Below are positions 19,249-27,234 of a stretch of 64,000 nucleotides of DNA, one piece after another. The first letter of the stretch is position 1, and each line of letters starts with the position of its first letter. This DNA comes from Pelomonas sp051857475 (GTDB lineage: Bacteria > Pseudomonadota > Gammaproteobacteria > Burkholderiales > Burkholderiaceae_C). The notes under the pieces are model-generated. The model was not told where the DNA came from and ran no database searches. It saw only the letters and a program-made list of their open reading frames with translations. The stretch is from positions 1,798,001 through 1,862,000 of the forward strand of contig NZ_JBPZGZ010000001.1 of NCBI RefSeq assembly GCF_051857475.1, read 5' to 3'. The position numbers and the translations under genes are program-made.

Positions 19249-19812
19249 TCACGCGGCCCGGGTGTCGGTCGCAATCCAATTGACCTCCCAGGTGCCGCCG
19301 CCGTCGGCCGAGAACGCCTGCTCGAAGCGGCAACGCGCGGCACTCTCGGATTCGATGACGAAGCGCACCCAGATGGGCCGGCCGTTGAAGTCTTCGGCGC
19401 TGTAGAACAGGCCGCGCGGGCTGCCGGCAAAGCCCCCTGCCATGGGCGCCGCCAGCGTGCCTGAAGCCGCGTTGGAGAAGTTCAGCGTCCAGCGCTGCGC
19501 TGCGGTTTCGAAGAGCCGCAGCGACAGCGCCTGGATGCGGCCCTGCGGACCGGTGACGTCGAGCTCGACCAGATTGGCAAGGCCGCCCAGCAGAGGCCGC
19601 ACGAGCGTGGTCCCGGTGTACTCGACCCAGGTGTCGGAGCCGCTCGAAGGGCGCAGGCGGCGCCGCAGCGAGGTGTGCCAACTGCCATGCTCGAAGTCGA
19701 AGTCCCGCGGCGTGCCCACCGGTGCAGTGGGCAACGAGGGCGAAGCCATGGCGCTCGAAGCGGCGGCAGCGAGTGCGGCAACGGCAGTGCGGCGGGTGGG
19801 TCTGGAGGGCAT
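19249..19812 (-). CDS. Exported DUF1579-like protein
   Basis: A 187-residue protein with a Tat-like leader (MPSRPTRRTAVAALAAAASS, cleavage probably after AMA). The mature part starts around DFDFEHGSWHTSLRRRL and has the alternating hydrophobic pattern of a small beta-barrel; DFDF.xGxW at the start resembles DUF1579-type proteins. Function unknown. The gene is divergent from an HxlR-type regulator (48 bases apart), a common layout for a regulator and its target. GACTA-GAC-TGGTC (19827-19839) in the gap is an imperfect inverted repeat that could be the operator. Confidence 0.7.
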   Translation of the reverse strand: MPSRPTRRTAVAALAAAASSAMASPSLPTAPVGTPRDFDFEHGSWHTSLRRRLRPSSGSDTWVEYTGTTLVRPLLGGLANLVELDVTGPQGRIQALSLRLFETAAQRWTLNFSNAASGTLAAPMAGGFAGSPRGLFYSAEDFNGRPIWVRFVIESESAARCRFEQAFSADGGGTWEVNWIATDTRAA

Positions 19813-19860
19813 GGGCTTGGACAGATGACTAGACTGGTCCGATCCACTCTAAGCAGACCC

Positions 19861-20268
19861 ATGTCGACCGCCAAGAAGGCACCTGCAGGTAACCGCCCTC
19901 GCACGGCCCGCAACAACGCCATCCCGGGCTGCGCGCTGACGGCCGCGCTGGCAGCCATCGGCGGGCGCTGGAAGCTCTTCATCGTCTACCGCCTGGCCGA
20001 CGGCCCGCTGCATTTCGCCGCGCTGCGGCGCAGCCTGCCCGACATGTCGGCCAAGGTGCTGGCCGAGCAGTTGCGCGAGCTGCAGGCCGATGGCCTGGTG
20101 AGCCGCGAAAGCAGCGGGCCCGTGCCTGCCACTGTCCACTACGCGCTGACGCCGCATGGGCTGTCAGTGCTGCCGGTGGCCGAGACCATCCGGCGCTGGG
20201 GCCTGGCCCATCAGGGGGCGCTGGAAGCCCCGGTTGACCCTCGTGCGACCTGCGTCACGGCCTGCTGA
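19861..20268 (+). CDS. HxlR-family transcriptional regulator
   Basis: A winged-helix repressor of 135 residues. The HxlR core is clear: CALTAALAAIGGRWKLFIVY, then FAALRRSLPDMSAKVLAEQL and LRELQADGLVSRE, with the family Cys at the start of the core (GCALTAAL). A second cysteine lies at the extreme C-terminus (TCVTAC). HxlR proteins often sense electrophiles or aldehydes through a conserved cysteine. The ATG at 19861 was chosen over upstream in-frame ATGs because it leaves room for a promoter and fits the family N-terminus. Probably controls itself and the divergent exported protein. Confidence 0.88.
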   Translation: MSTAKKAPAGNRPRTARNNAIPGCALTAALAAIGGRWKLFIVYRLADGPLHFAALRRSLPDMSAKVLAEQLRELQADGLVSRESSGPVPATVHYALTPHGLSVLPVAETIRRWGLAHQGALEAPVDPRATCVTAC

Positions 20269-20274
20269 ACCTCG

Positions 20275-21732
20275 TCACCGAACCAGGCCGGGCATGGCAT
20301 CCAGCACGGCCACCAGCTTGCGTACCCCCCGCGTGATCTCGTCGACGCCCAGCAGCGCATACCCCATGACCAGCCCCGCCACGCGTTCCCGCTCGGCCGG
20401 GGCTGGCGCCAGATAGAGCGGCCCGAGCGGATAGACCCAAACCCCGGCCCGCTTAGCGGCCTCGACCAGCGCTGCCTCATGCGCCGCCGGCACCTCGTCC
20501 AGCCATGCGACGACATGCAGACCGCTGGCGCTGCCCTGCACCCTCACCCGCCCGGGCAGATGGCGCGCCAGCGCGTCCAGCAGCGCCACGCGCCGGGTCT
20601 GTTGCGCCCTGCGGATGCGGCGCACATGGCGCTCGTAGCCCCCGTCGGCAATGAGGCGCGCGAGGGCTCGCTGCGGGCCGGTCGGGGCATGGCGGTCGGC
20701 CAGTTGGCGGACCTGGGCGAACGGCCCGGCCAGGCCGGCCGGCAGCACGGCATAGCCCAGGCGCAACTCGGGTGACAAGGTCTTGGAAAAGGTGCCCACG
20801 TAGATGACGCGGTCGTGCGGGTCCAGCGAGCGCAGCGTCAGCTCCGGGCGCAGGGCGTGGCGGTATTCCGCGTCGTAGTCATCCTCGATGACCCAGGCGC
20901 CCTGGGCATGGGCCCAGGCCAGCAGCGCGTGGCGGCGCGCCATGGGCAGAAAGCCGCCGAGCGGGAACTGGTGGGTCGGCGTCACATAGGCCAGGCGAGT
21001 CGCCGCGCGCGGCAAGGCATCGGTGACGAGACCATGGTCATCCACCGGCACGCCCACGAGGCGCGCACCGGCGGCCTCGAAGGCGCGATTGGCCATGCCG
21101 TAGCCGGGGTCCTCCACGGCGACCGCATCGCCCGGGTCCAGCAGCAGCCGTGCGCACAGGTCCAGCACCTGCTGCGAGCCGTTCGCCACCACCAGCTGCT
21201 CCACGCTGCAGGCGATGCCGCGCGAGCGCGCCAGATAGCCCTGCAGGGCACGGCGCAGGCTCAGGTCGCCCAGGGGCTCGCGGTAGGTCAGACTCGCGTC
21301 GGGCGCTTTCTCGGTCGCACGCACCGCCTTGCGCCACGCCAACGCGGGAAAGTCGCCAGCCGAGAGCGGCCCGTAGGCAAAGTCGATGGCGCGAGCCGGA
21401 GGGTTGCCGAAGTCGAACACCGGGCGTTGCTGCAAGCGTTCGCCCAGTGCCGACAGTCGGGGTGCGGTCGCCTTGCTGGATGCCAGCGACGCTGCCCTGG
21501 CCGGGCTGCCCGCACCGGCAGCCACCCGGCTCGCGGCGCCTGGCCGCGTTTCGATGAATCCCTCGGCCGCCAGTTGCTCGTAGACGGCACTGACCGTCGT
21601 GCGCGACAGGCCGCGCTCTGCCGCGCAGGCGCGTGTGGACGGCAGCACCTGCCCCGGCGCGTGCGTGCCGTCGCGGATGCGGGCCTTCAGTTCCTCGTAG
21701 AGCGCCCGGGACCGGCTCTCGGCTGCAAGCAT
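20275..21732 (-). CDS. MocR-type GntR/aminotransferase regulator (PdxR-like)
   Basis: A 485-residue fusion of an N-terminal GntR winged helix (RALYEELKARIRDGTHAPGQ, LPSTRACAAERGLSRTTV) to a fold-type I aminotransferase domain. The PLP-binding lysine lies in GTFSKTLSPELRLGY and the PLP-contacting Asp in VIEDDYDAEYRHAL. Regulators of this type use PLP or amino acid-PLP adducts as signals, for example PdxR for vitamin B6 synthesis. The divergent neighbour is a flavin-fold PaiB-like protein, a frequent partner of MocR regulators. CCAGT and ACTGG (21741-21763) frame the intergenic region and may be part of the operator. The start at 21732 gives a standard N-terminus. Confidence 0.9.
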   Translation of the reverse strand: MLAAESRSRALYEELKARIRDGTHAPGQVLPSTRACAAERGLSRTTVSAVYEQLAAEGFIETRPGAASRVAAGAGSPARAASLASSKATAPRLSALGERLQQRPVFDFGNPPARAIDFAYGPLSAGDFPALAWRKAVRATEKAPDASLTYREPLGDLSLRRALQGYLARSRGIACSVEQLVVANGSQQVLDLCARLLLDPGDAVAVEDPGYGMANRAFEAAGARLVGVPVDDHGLVTDALPRAATRLAYVTPTHQFPLGGFLPMARRHALLAWAHAQGAWVIEDDYDAEYRHALRPELTLRSLDPHDRVIYVGTFSKTLSPELRLGYAVLPAGLAGPFAQVRQLADRHAPTGPQRALARLIADGGYERHVRRIRRAQQTRRVALLDALARHLPGRVRVQGSASGLHVVAWLDEVPAAHEAALVEAAKRAGVWVYPLGPLYLAPAPAERERVAGLVMGYALLGVDEITRGVRKLVAVLDAMPGLVR

Positions 21733-21830
21733 CAACTGGCCCAGTGAATTTGACGAAAACTGGAGCTTCTCACAAGGCCAGGCGCCGCGCATAGTGAGGC
21801 CACCCAGCAACCCGCCAGCCGCCGCCCGTC

Positions 21831-22469
21831 ATGTACATCCCCGAGCACTTCGCCGAGACCCGCCCCGACGTCCTTCACGCCCTGATGCGCGCCCACCCGC
21901 TGGGCACGCTGGTGACGCACACGGCCGAGGGCGGGCTGGACGCCAACCACATTCCCTTCGAGCTGGCCGCGGACGAGGGAGCGCACGGCGTGCTGCGCGC
22001 CCACGTGGCCCGCAACAACCCGGTGTGGCGCGAGGTGGCCAACGGCTCCCCCGTGATGGTCGTCTTCCGCGGTCCCGAGGCCTATATCTCGCCGAGCTGG
22101 TACCCCAGCAAGCACGAGGCGCACAAGCAGGTGCCGACGTGGAACTACGAGGTCGTGCACGCCCACGGGCGGCTGCAGGTGATGGACGACGAACGCTTCG
22201 TGCGCGGCCTGGTGGCCCGCCTCACCCGCGAGCACGAGGCCGGCGAGCCCCTGCCCTGGAAGATGGGCAACGCGCCGCAGGACTTCATCGCCCATCTGCT
22301 GACCCTCATTGTCGGCATCGAGGTGCCCATCGACCGCCTGGAGGGCAAACGCAAGCTCAGTCAGAACCGGGAGGCGCGCGATATCCAGGGCGCCGCCGAC
22401 GCCCTGCGTGAACGCCATGGCGCGGGCGGCGTGTCAGCTGCGATGGCGGGAGTCCTGCAGGCACGCTGA
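21831..22469 (+). CDS. PaiB-family FMN-binding protein
   Basis: A 212-residue protein of the PaiB/FMN-binding split-barrel family. Family hallmarks are MYIPEHFAETRPDVLHALM, GTLVTHTAEGGLDANHIPF, the stretch SPSWYPSKHEAHKQVPTWNY, and KLSQNREARD at the C-terminus. Described as a negative regulator in Bacillus, but most members are uncharacterised and probably bind flavin or heme. It is divergent from the MocR regulator, which probably controls it. The start is the family start MYIPEHF. Confidence 0.9.
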   Translation: MYIPEHFAETRPDVLHALMRAHPLGTLVTHTAEGGLDANHIPFELAADEGAHGVLRAHVARNNPVWREVANGSPVMVVFRGPEAYISPSWYPSKHEAHKQVPTWNYEVVHAHGRLQVMDDERFVRGLVARLTREHEAGEPLPWKMGNAPQDFIAHLLTLIVGIEVPIDRLEGKRKLSQNREARDIQGAADALRERHGAGGVSAAMAGVLQAR

Positions 22470-22482
22470 AGCGCGTCGGCCC

Positions 22483-22950
22483 TCAGCCGCACTGCACCGG
22501 CAGCGGCGCCGTGTAGCGGACGAACTCGTCCAGCTTGCCCGTGGCGTTCACGAACTGCATGCGCTCGCCGTTCATGCGCACGGGAATGCTCTCGTCGAAG
22601 TTCTGGTTGCCGATGGTGGTCTGCAGGCGCAAGCGGCCGTCCTTGCCGAGGCTCCAGCTGCCCGGGATGAACAGGGACTCTCCCCGCGACTGCAGCTCAT
22701 CCCGCCTGGATCCGCAGGGGGCGTGCAGCCTGAGCGTGTGATCGCCCTGGAATTCGAGGATGGAGTCGTTGGGCTTGGGCTCCACGGCCTCCCTGCCCCC
22801 CAGGCCTTTGGGGATGACGGCAACGGCCTGCCAGGCGCCCATCAGCTTGAGCTCGCTGGGTGCAGACCCCACCGGGTCGGCGGCGAGGCAGGACAGGGAA
22901 GAAACAGCCAGCAGGCCGGCGGCGGCGAGGCGATGGATGGGCTTCATCAT
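22483..22950 (-). CDS. Exported small beta-barrel (META/lipocalin-like) protein
   Basis: The 155-residue product has a signal peptide (MMKPIHRLAAAGLLAVSSLS, cleavage near CLA-AD) and a mature domain of alternating beta strands, with the pattern MGAWQAVAV and ILEFQGDHTLRLHAPCG. Its order resembles META/HslJ or lipocalin-like stability domains. There is one cysteine near the middle and another at the C-terminus (PVQCG). Not recognised as a specific family member. Two adjacent Met codons open the frame and no clear ribosome binding site is seen. Confidence 0.65.
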   Translation of the reverse strand: MMKPIHRLAAAGLLAVSSLSCLAADPVGSAPSELKLMGAWQAVAVIPKGLGGREAVEPKPNDSILEFQGDHTLRLHAPCGSRRDELQSRGESLFIPGSWSLGKDGRLRLQTTIGNQNFDESIPVRMNGERMQFVNATGKLDEFVRYTAPLPVQCG

Positions 22951-23066
22951 GGGCAGCGAGAGGGGGTTTCGAGTCTATGCCGCCAGAGCTGCGCCCCTGC
23001 GGCCGGCCAAGGTAAGGCTGAGGTAAAACAGCGACGCCCACGGTGGGCGACTGGGGTTGGCAAGGC

Positions 23067-24746
23067 ATGGGTGAGACGCGCGTAGACACATTGCCGCCAG
23101 ACCAGCGCAGCCGCATGCTGCCACCGCCCCTGTCGGCCGATGACATGGCCCGCATCGCGCGCTTCGCCCGGCCGCGCCTGTACCGCCGTGGCGAGCTGCT
23201 GAAGACGGCAGGCCAGCCGTCCGAAGGCGTCTTCGTGCTGCTGGGCGGCCGCGTGGTCATCCGCCGGCGCGTCGGCGTGGTGCCCGGGGAGCGCCTGGCG
23301 GAGTACGGCGCGGGCGAATACCTGGGCGAGCTGGGCCAGCTGGCCAACACCGCATCGCTGATCGACGCCGAGGCCCTGGAAGACACCGAGGTGCTGCTCG
23401 TGCCCACCGAGGGCCTGCGCGCCCTCATCATCGGCGAGGCCGACCTGGGCGCGCGCATCATGCAGACGCTGATGCACCGCCGCGCGCTGCTGGTGGAGGC
23501 CGGCCTGATCGGGCCGCTGCTGGTGGGGCGGCCCGGCGCGCCGCAGCTGGTGAGGCTGCAGGGCTTTCTGCGCCGCAATGCCCAGCCCCACCAGCACATG
23601 GCCCCGGGCGACTGCGACGCCACCTGGACGCTGGTGGAGCAATACGGCGGCGGCGATGACGACGCCCTCGTCGTCTGCCCCGACGGCTGCGTGCTGCTCA
23701 ATCCTTCGGAGACGGAGCTGGCGCGCGCCATGGGCATGCTGGACACGCGCGACCGCAGCGAGGTGTTCGACGCCCTCATCGTCGGCGCCGGCCCCTCGGG
23801 CCTGGCCGCGGCCGTCTATGCGGCGTCCGAAGGCCTCAAGGTCGTCGTGCTGGACAGCCGCCACCTTGGCGGCCAGGCCGGCGCCAGCGCCCGCATCGAG
23901 AACTACCTGGGCTTCCCGGCCGGCATCTCGGGCGAGCAGCTCGCCAGCCTGGCCTGCGCCCAGGCGCAGAAGTTCGGCGCCGAGGTGCTGGTGCCCGTCG
24001 AGGCCCGCGCGCTGGACTGCACCCGCGCCAACCCGCAACAGGCCCTGCGCGTGCAGCTTGCCGACAGCCGGTGGCTGCAGGGCCGCGCCATCATCATCGC
24101 CAGCGGCGCCCGCTACCGCCGCCCGCCCCTGGCCGGCCTGCGCGAGCTGGAGGGCCGCAGCGTCTGGTACTGGGCCTCGGCCAGCGAGGCCGCGCTGTGT
24201 ACAGGCCAAGAGGTGGCCTTGGTCGGCGGCGGCAATTCAGCCGGCCAGGCCGCCGTGTATCTCTCGCAGTTCGCCTCGCGCGTGCGCATGCTGGTGCGCG
24301 GCGAGGGTCTGGCCGCCACCATGTCGCAATACCTCATCACCCGCATCGCCAACCAGCCCAACATCGAGGTGCTGGCGCACACCGAACTCACCGAGCTGCA
24401 CACCGACGACAGCGGCTGCCTCGCCGCAGGCAGCCTGCGCGACCGCCGCACCGGTCAAATCAATACCACTGGGCGCAACTGCCCGATGCGTCACATCTTT
24501 CTCTTCGTCGGCGCCGACCCGGAGACCGCCTGGCTGGAAGGCTGCGGCGTGCGGCTGGACGACAAGGGCTTTGTACTGACCGGCACCGAGGCCGGCGGCG
24601 AAGCGCTCGCGATGGAAACCAGCGTGCCGGGTGTGTTTGCCGTGGGCGACGTGCGCTCGGGGTCGGTCAAACGGGTGGGCGGCGCGATTGGCGAAGGCGC
24701 AGCGGTCGTCGCCACGCTGCATCGCTACCTGACGAAGGACGTCTGA
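23067..24746 (+). CDS. cNMP-binding-domain / thioredoxin-reductase-like flavoprotein
   Basis: A 559-residue fusion. Residues about 20-130 form a cyclic-nucleotide-binding beta roll (RRGELLKTAGQPSEGVFVLL, YGAGEYLGELGQLANTASLI). After a linker, a two-dinucleotide-fold flavoprotein starts with LIVGAGPSGLAAAVYAASEG and has the NADPH fold VALVGGGNSAGQAAVYLSQF and the C-terminal GVFAVGDVRSGSVKR. Where thioredoxin reductases carry the redox CxxC, this protein has YWASASEAALC with only one Cys, so it cannot reduce thioredoxin in the usual way. The family is known from other bacteria without a settled function. ATG 23067 follows AAGG; a GTG at 23043 is the alternative. Confidence 0.88.
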   Translation: MGETRVDTLPPDQRSRMLPPPLSADDMARIARFARPRLYRRGELLKTAGQPSEGVFVLLGGRVVIRRRVGVVPGERLAEYGAGEYLGELGQLANTASLIDAEALEDTEVLLVPTEGLRALIIGEADLGARIMQTLMHRRALLVEAGLIGPLLVGRPGAPQLVRLQGFLRRNAQPHQHMAPGDCDATWTLVEQYGGGDDDALVVCPDGCVLLNPSETELARAMGMLDTRDRSEVFDALIVGAGPSGLAAAVYAASEGLKVVVLDSRHLGGQAGASARIENYLGFPAGISGEQLASLACAQAQKFGAEVLVPVEARALDCTRANPQQALRVQLADSRWLQGRAIIIASGARYRRPPLAGLRELEGRSVWYWASASEAALCTGQEVALVGGGNSAGQAAVYLSQFASRVRMLVRGEGLAATMSQYLITRIANQPNIEVLAHTELTELHTDDSGCLAAGSLRDRRTGQINTTGRNCPMRHIFLFVGADPETAWLEGCGVRLDDKGFVLTGTEAGGEALAMETSVPGVFAVGDVRSGSVKRVGGAIGEGAAVVATLHRYLTKDV

Positions 24747-24906
24747 TCCGCCTGACGTGAAGGCACTCGGCCAGCGCCTGCCGACGCCGGCTGTCGATGT
24801 GTGCGGCACGGATTGAATCCTGCAAGCTCACGGCACCCTGGCTGACGGCGGTCGCGGCAGGTGCCGCTGAGGATCGACCCATACGTGCAAAGCCTGGAGA
24901 TCCGCC

Positions 24907-25275
24907 ATGAAGTTCATGATCCTGGTCAAGTCCAATCCCGGCCTGGAGCGCCGCTTGGCTGAGATGAGCGATGCTGACATGAAGGCTTCGATGACCGAGA
25001 TGGAGGCCTTCAACGACGAGCTGCGCAAGGCCGGCGTCATGAAGGATTGCGACGGCCTGCGCCCCAGCCGCGATGGCAAGCGCGTGCGCTTCGCCGGTGC
25101 TCAGCGCAGCGCCGTGGACGGCCCCTTCGAGGGCGACCTGGTCGCGGGCTACTGGATCTGGGAGCTGCCGAACATGGCGGACGCCGTCGCCTGGGTGAAG
25201 CGTTGCCCCAATCCCATGCCCGAGCCGTCGGAGATCGAGATCCGGCCGTTCTGGGTCATGGACGCCGGAGGCTGA
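24907..25275 (+). CDS. YciI-family (DGPF domain) protein
   Basis: A 122-residue protein of the YCII-related fold, dimeric alpha-beta ferredoxin-like. It starts MKFMILVKSNPG and contains the family motif VDGPFEGDLVAGYWIWELP. The function of these proteins is generally unknown; some are genetically linked to ECF sigma factors, but none is seen here. GGAG lies just ahead of the ATG. It is probably co-transcribed with the next small gene, 26 bases on. The preceding 160 bases (24747-24906) hold no recognisable feature. Confidence 0.85.
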   Translation: MKFMILVKSNPGLERRLAEMSDADMKASMTEMEAFNDELRKAGVMKDCDGLRPSRDGKRVRFAGAQRSAVDGPFEGDLVAGYWIWELPNMADAVAWVKRCPNPMPEPSEIEIRPFWVMDAGG

Positions 25276-25301
25276 CGGGCAAGGCATCATCGTGGGGACG
25301 C

Positions 25302-25595
25302 ATGACCAAGCCCCCACGGATCATCGAAATCCACCTCGACGCCCCGCCGAAGCCGGCCGTCGGCGAGCCCTGCAACGGCTGCGGCGTCTGTTGCCTGGCC
25401 GAGCCCTGCCCGTTGGGCGTGCTGCTGAGCCGGCGCCTGAAAGGTGCATGCGTCGCCCTGCGCCGGGACGGCGCACGCTATGTGTGCGGCGCGCTAGCGG
25501 CACAGCCGAGCGGGCTGCGTGGCTGGCTGGTGAAACGCTGGATCGCCGCCGGCGTCGGTTGCGATTGCTCACTCGAACCCGCGGGCAAGCCCTAG
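25302..25595 (+). CDS. Cys-rich YkgJ-like metal-chelating protein
   Basis: A 97-residue protein with eight cysteines. CNGCGVCCLAEPCPLG near the N-terminus is the zinc/iron-chelating cluster of the YkgJ/UPF0153 family; more Cys occur in LKGACVAL, YVCGAL and GCDCSLEP. Cytosolic, with no signal peptide. Members bind metal, probably Fe-S or Zn, with no agreed role. The start MTKPPRIIEIHLD was chosen because it lies outside the upstream YciI gene. The spacing to the YciI gene suggests one transcript. Confidence 0.8.
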   Translation: MTKPPRIIEIHLDAPPKPAVGEPCNGCGVCCLAEPCPLGVLLSRRLKGACVALRRDGARYVCGALAAQPSGLRGWLVKRWIAAGVGCDCSLEPAGKP

Positions 25596-25653
25596 ACGAC
25601 ACCTCGGAGGGCGCCGCTACATTTTTCGGCTTCTGACGTACCGAGGAAGCCGC

Positions 25654-27234
25654 ATGAAATCCGCCGTCCTTTCCAGCCTTCGCCTCCTGCCTCTGCTGGC
25701 CGCGCTGACCCTGGGCGCCGCCACCGCCGCGCCGCTGCGCTGGGCCGCCCAGAACGACATCCTGACGCTGGACCCGCATTCGCAGGACCACAACACTTCC
25801 AACGCCATCGGCACCCACATCTACGAGGGCCTGACGCGGCTGGGCCAGAACTACCGACCCGAGCCGTCGCTGGCCACCAAGTGGACCTACATCTCCCAGA
25901 CCCAGGTGCGCTTCGACCTGCGCAAGGGCGTCAAGTTCCATGACGGCTCGCCCTTCACGGCCGATGACGTGGTCTTCAGCTTCGGCCGCATCACCCAGCC
26001 GCAGGGCACCAAGCAGACCTATGTGTCGGGCATCAAGGAGGTCAAGAAGATCGACGACAACACCGTCGACTTCATCCTCGAGGCACCGACGCCGATGCTG
26101 CTGCAGAACATCATCAGCTTCCCCATCATGAGCAAGGTCTGGTCGACCAAGAACAACACGACCAACACCCAGGACTACAAGGCCAAGGAAGAGAACTACG
26201 CCTCGCGCAACGCCAACGGCACCGGGCCCTACAAGCTGGTCAGCTGGCAGCCCGACCAGGCCGTCAAGATGGTGGCCAACACGGGCTGGTGGGACAAGAA
26301 CCCGGGCAACGTGACCGAGCTGAGCTATCTGCCGATCAAGAGCGCGCCCACGCGCGTTGCGGCGCTGCTGTCGGGTGACGTCGACATCGTCACCGACCTG
26401 CCGCCCCAGGACTTCTTCAAGCTCAAGGAGGAAGGCAAGGTCAGGCTGCTGGAAGGCTCGGAGATCCGCACCGTCTTCTTCGTCATGGACCAGGGCAGCG
26501 AGGAACTGCGCGAATCGAATGTGAAGGGCAAGAACCCCTTCAAGGACAAGCGCGTGCGCGAGGCGCTGAACCTGGCCCTGGACCGCGAGGCCATCAAGCG
26601 CAGCATCATGCGCGGCCTGTCGGTGCCGGCGGCCTTGATGATCGCGCCGGGCGTCAACGGCTATGACGCGGCCCTGGACGCCCCGCTCAAGCCCGACCTC
26701 GACAAGGCCCGCAAGCTGCTGGCCGAGGCCGGCTACCCGCAGGGCTTCGAGGTGCCGCTGAACTGCCCCAACAACCGCTATGTCAACGACGAGCAGGTCT
26801 GCCAGGCGGCGGTGTCGATGTGGGCCAAGATCGGCGTCAAGGTGCGCCTCATCGCCCAGCCTTTCTCCACGCACAGCCAGACCTTCCAGCGCGGCGAGTC
26901 GCCCTTCTACATGCTGGGCTGGGGCGTCTCCACCTACGACGCCCTCTACGGCATGCAGGCCTGGGGCCACACGCGCACCAATGGCGCCGACGGCAACTTC
27001 AACTTCGGCAAGGTCAGCGATGCACCGCTGGACGCGCTGATCCAGAAGATCAAGTTCGAGCCCGACGTGCCCAAGCGCAACGCCCTCATCAAGGAGGCCC
27101 TGCTGCGCATCCGCGACGAATACCTCTTCGTGCCCATCCACCACCAGATCCGGCCCTGGGCCATGAAGCCGACGGTCGAGACCATCCACCGCTCGAACGA
27201 CTATTTCGAGGCGCGCTACACCAGCATCAAGTGA
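25654..27234 (+). CDS. ABC transporter substrate-binding protein, family 5 (copy 1)
   Basis: Periplasmic oligopeptide/dipeptide-type binding protein (SBP_bac_5), 526 residues with a signal peptide (LLPLLAALTLGAATAA, cleavage before APLRWA). Family hallmarks are FHDGSPFTADDVVFSFGRI, NGTGPYKLVSWQPDQ, VREALNLALDREAIKR and a C-terminal PIHHQIRPWAMKP. A conserved Cys pair (NCPNNRYVNDEQVCQ) could form a disulfide. GAGGAA precedes the ATG. It is the first of three tandem paralogues; the next gene overlaps its stop by GTGA. No permease or ATPase gene is nearby, so it must either feed a transporter encoded elsewhere or act as a binding protein only. Confidence 0.93.
   Translation: MKSAVLSSLRLLPLLAALTLGAATAAPLRWAAQNDILTLDPHSQDHNTSNAIGTHIYEGLTRLGQNYRPEPSLATKWTYISQTQVRFDLRKGVKFHDGSPFTADDVVFSFGRITQPQGTKQTYVSGIKEVKKIDDNTVDFILEAPTPMLLQNIISFPIMSKVWSTKNNTTNTQDYKAKEENYASRNANGTGPYKLVSWQPDQAVKMVANTGWWDKNPGNVTELSYLPIKSAPTRVAALLSGDVDIVTDLPPQDFFKLKEEGKVRLLEGSEIRTVFFVMDQGSEELRESNVKGKNPFKDKRVREALNLALDREAIKRSIMRGLSVPAALMIAPGVNGYDAALDAPLKPDLDKARKLLAEAGYPQGFEVPLNCPNNRYVNDEQVCQAAVSMWAKIGVKVRLIAQPFSTHSQTFQRGESPFYMLGWGVSTYDALYGMQAWGHTRTNGADGNFNFGKVSDAPLDALIQKIKFEPDVPKRNALIKEALLRIRDEYLFVPIHHQIRPWAMKPTVETIHRSNDYFEARYTSIK

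Noticed and set aside
21741..21763. CCAGT...ACTGG considered as a definite MocR operator
   Set aside because: Arms are only 5 bp with a 13-base gap; too weak to list as a site.
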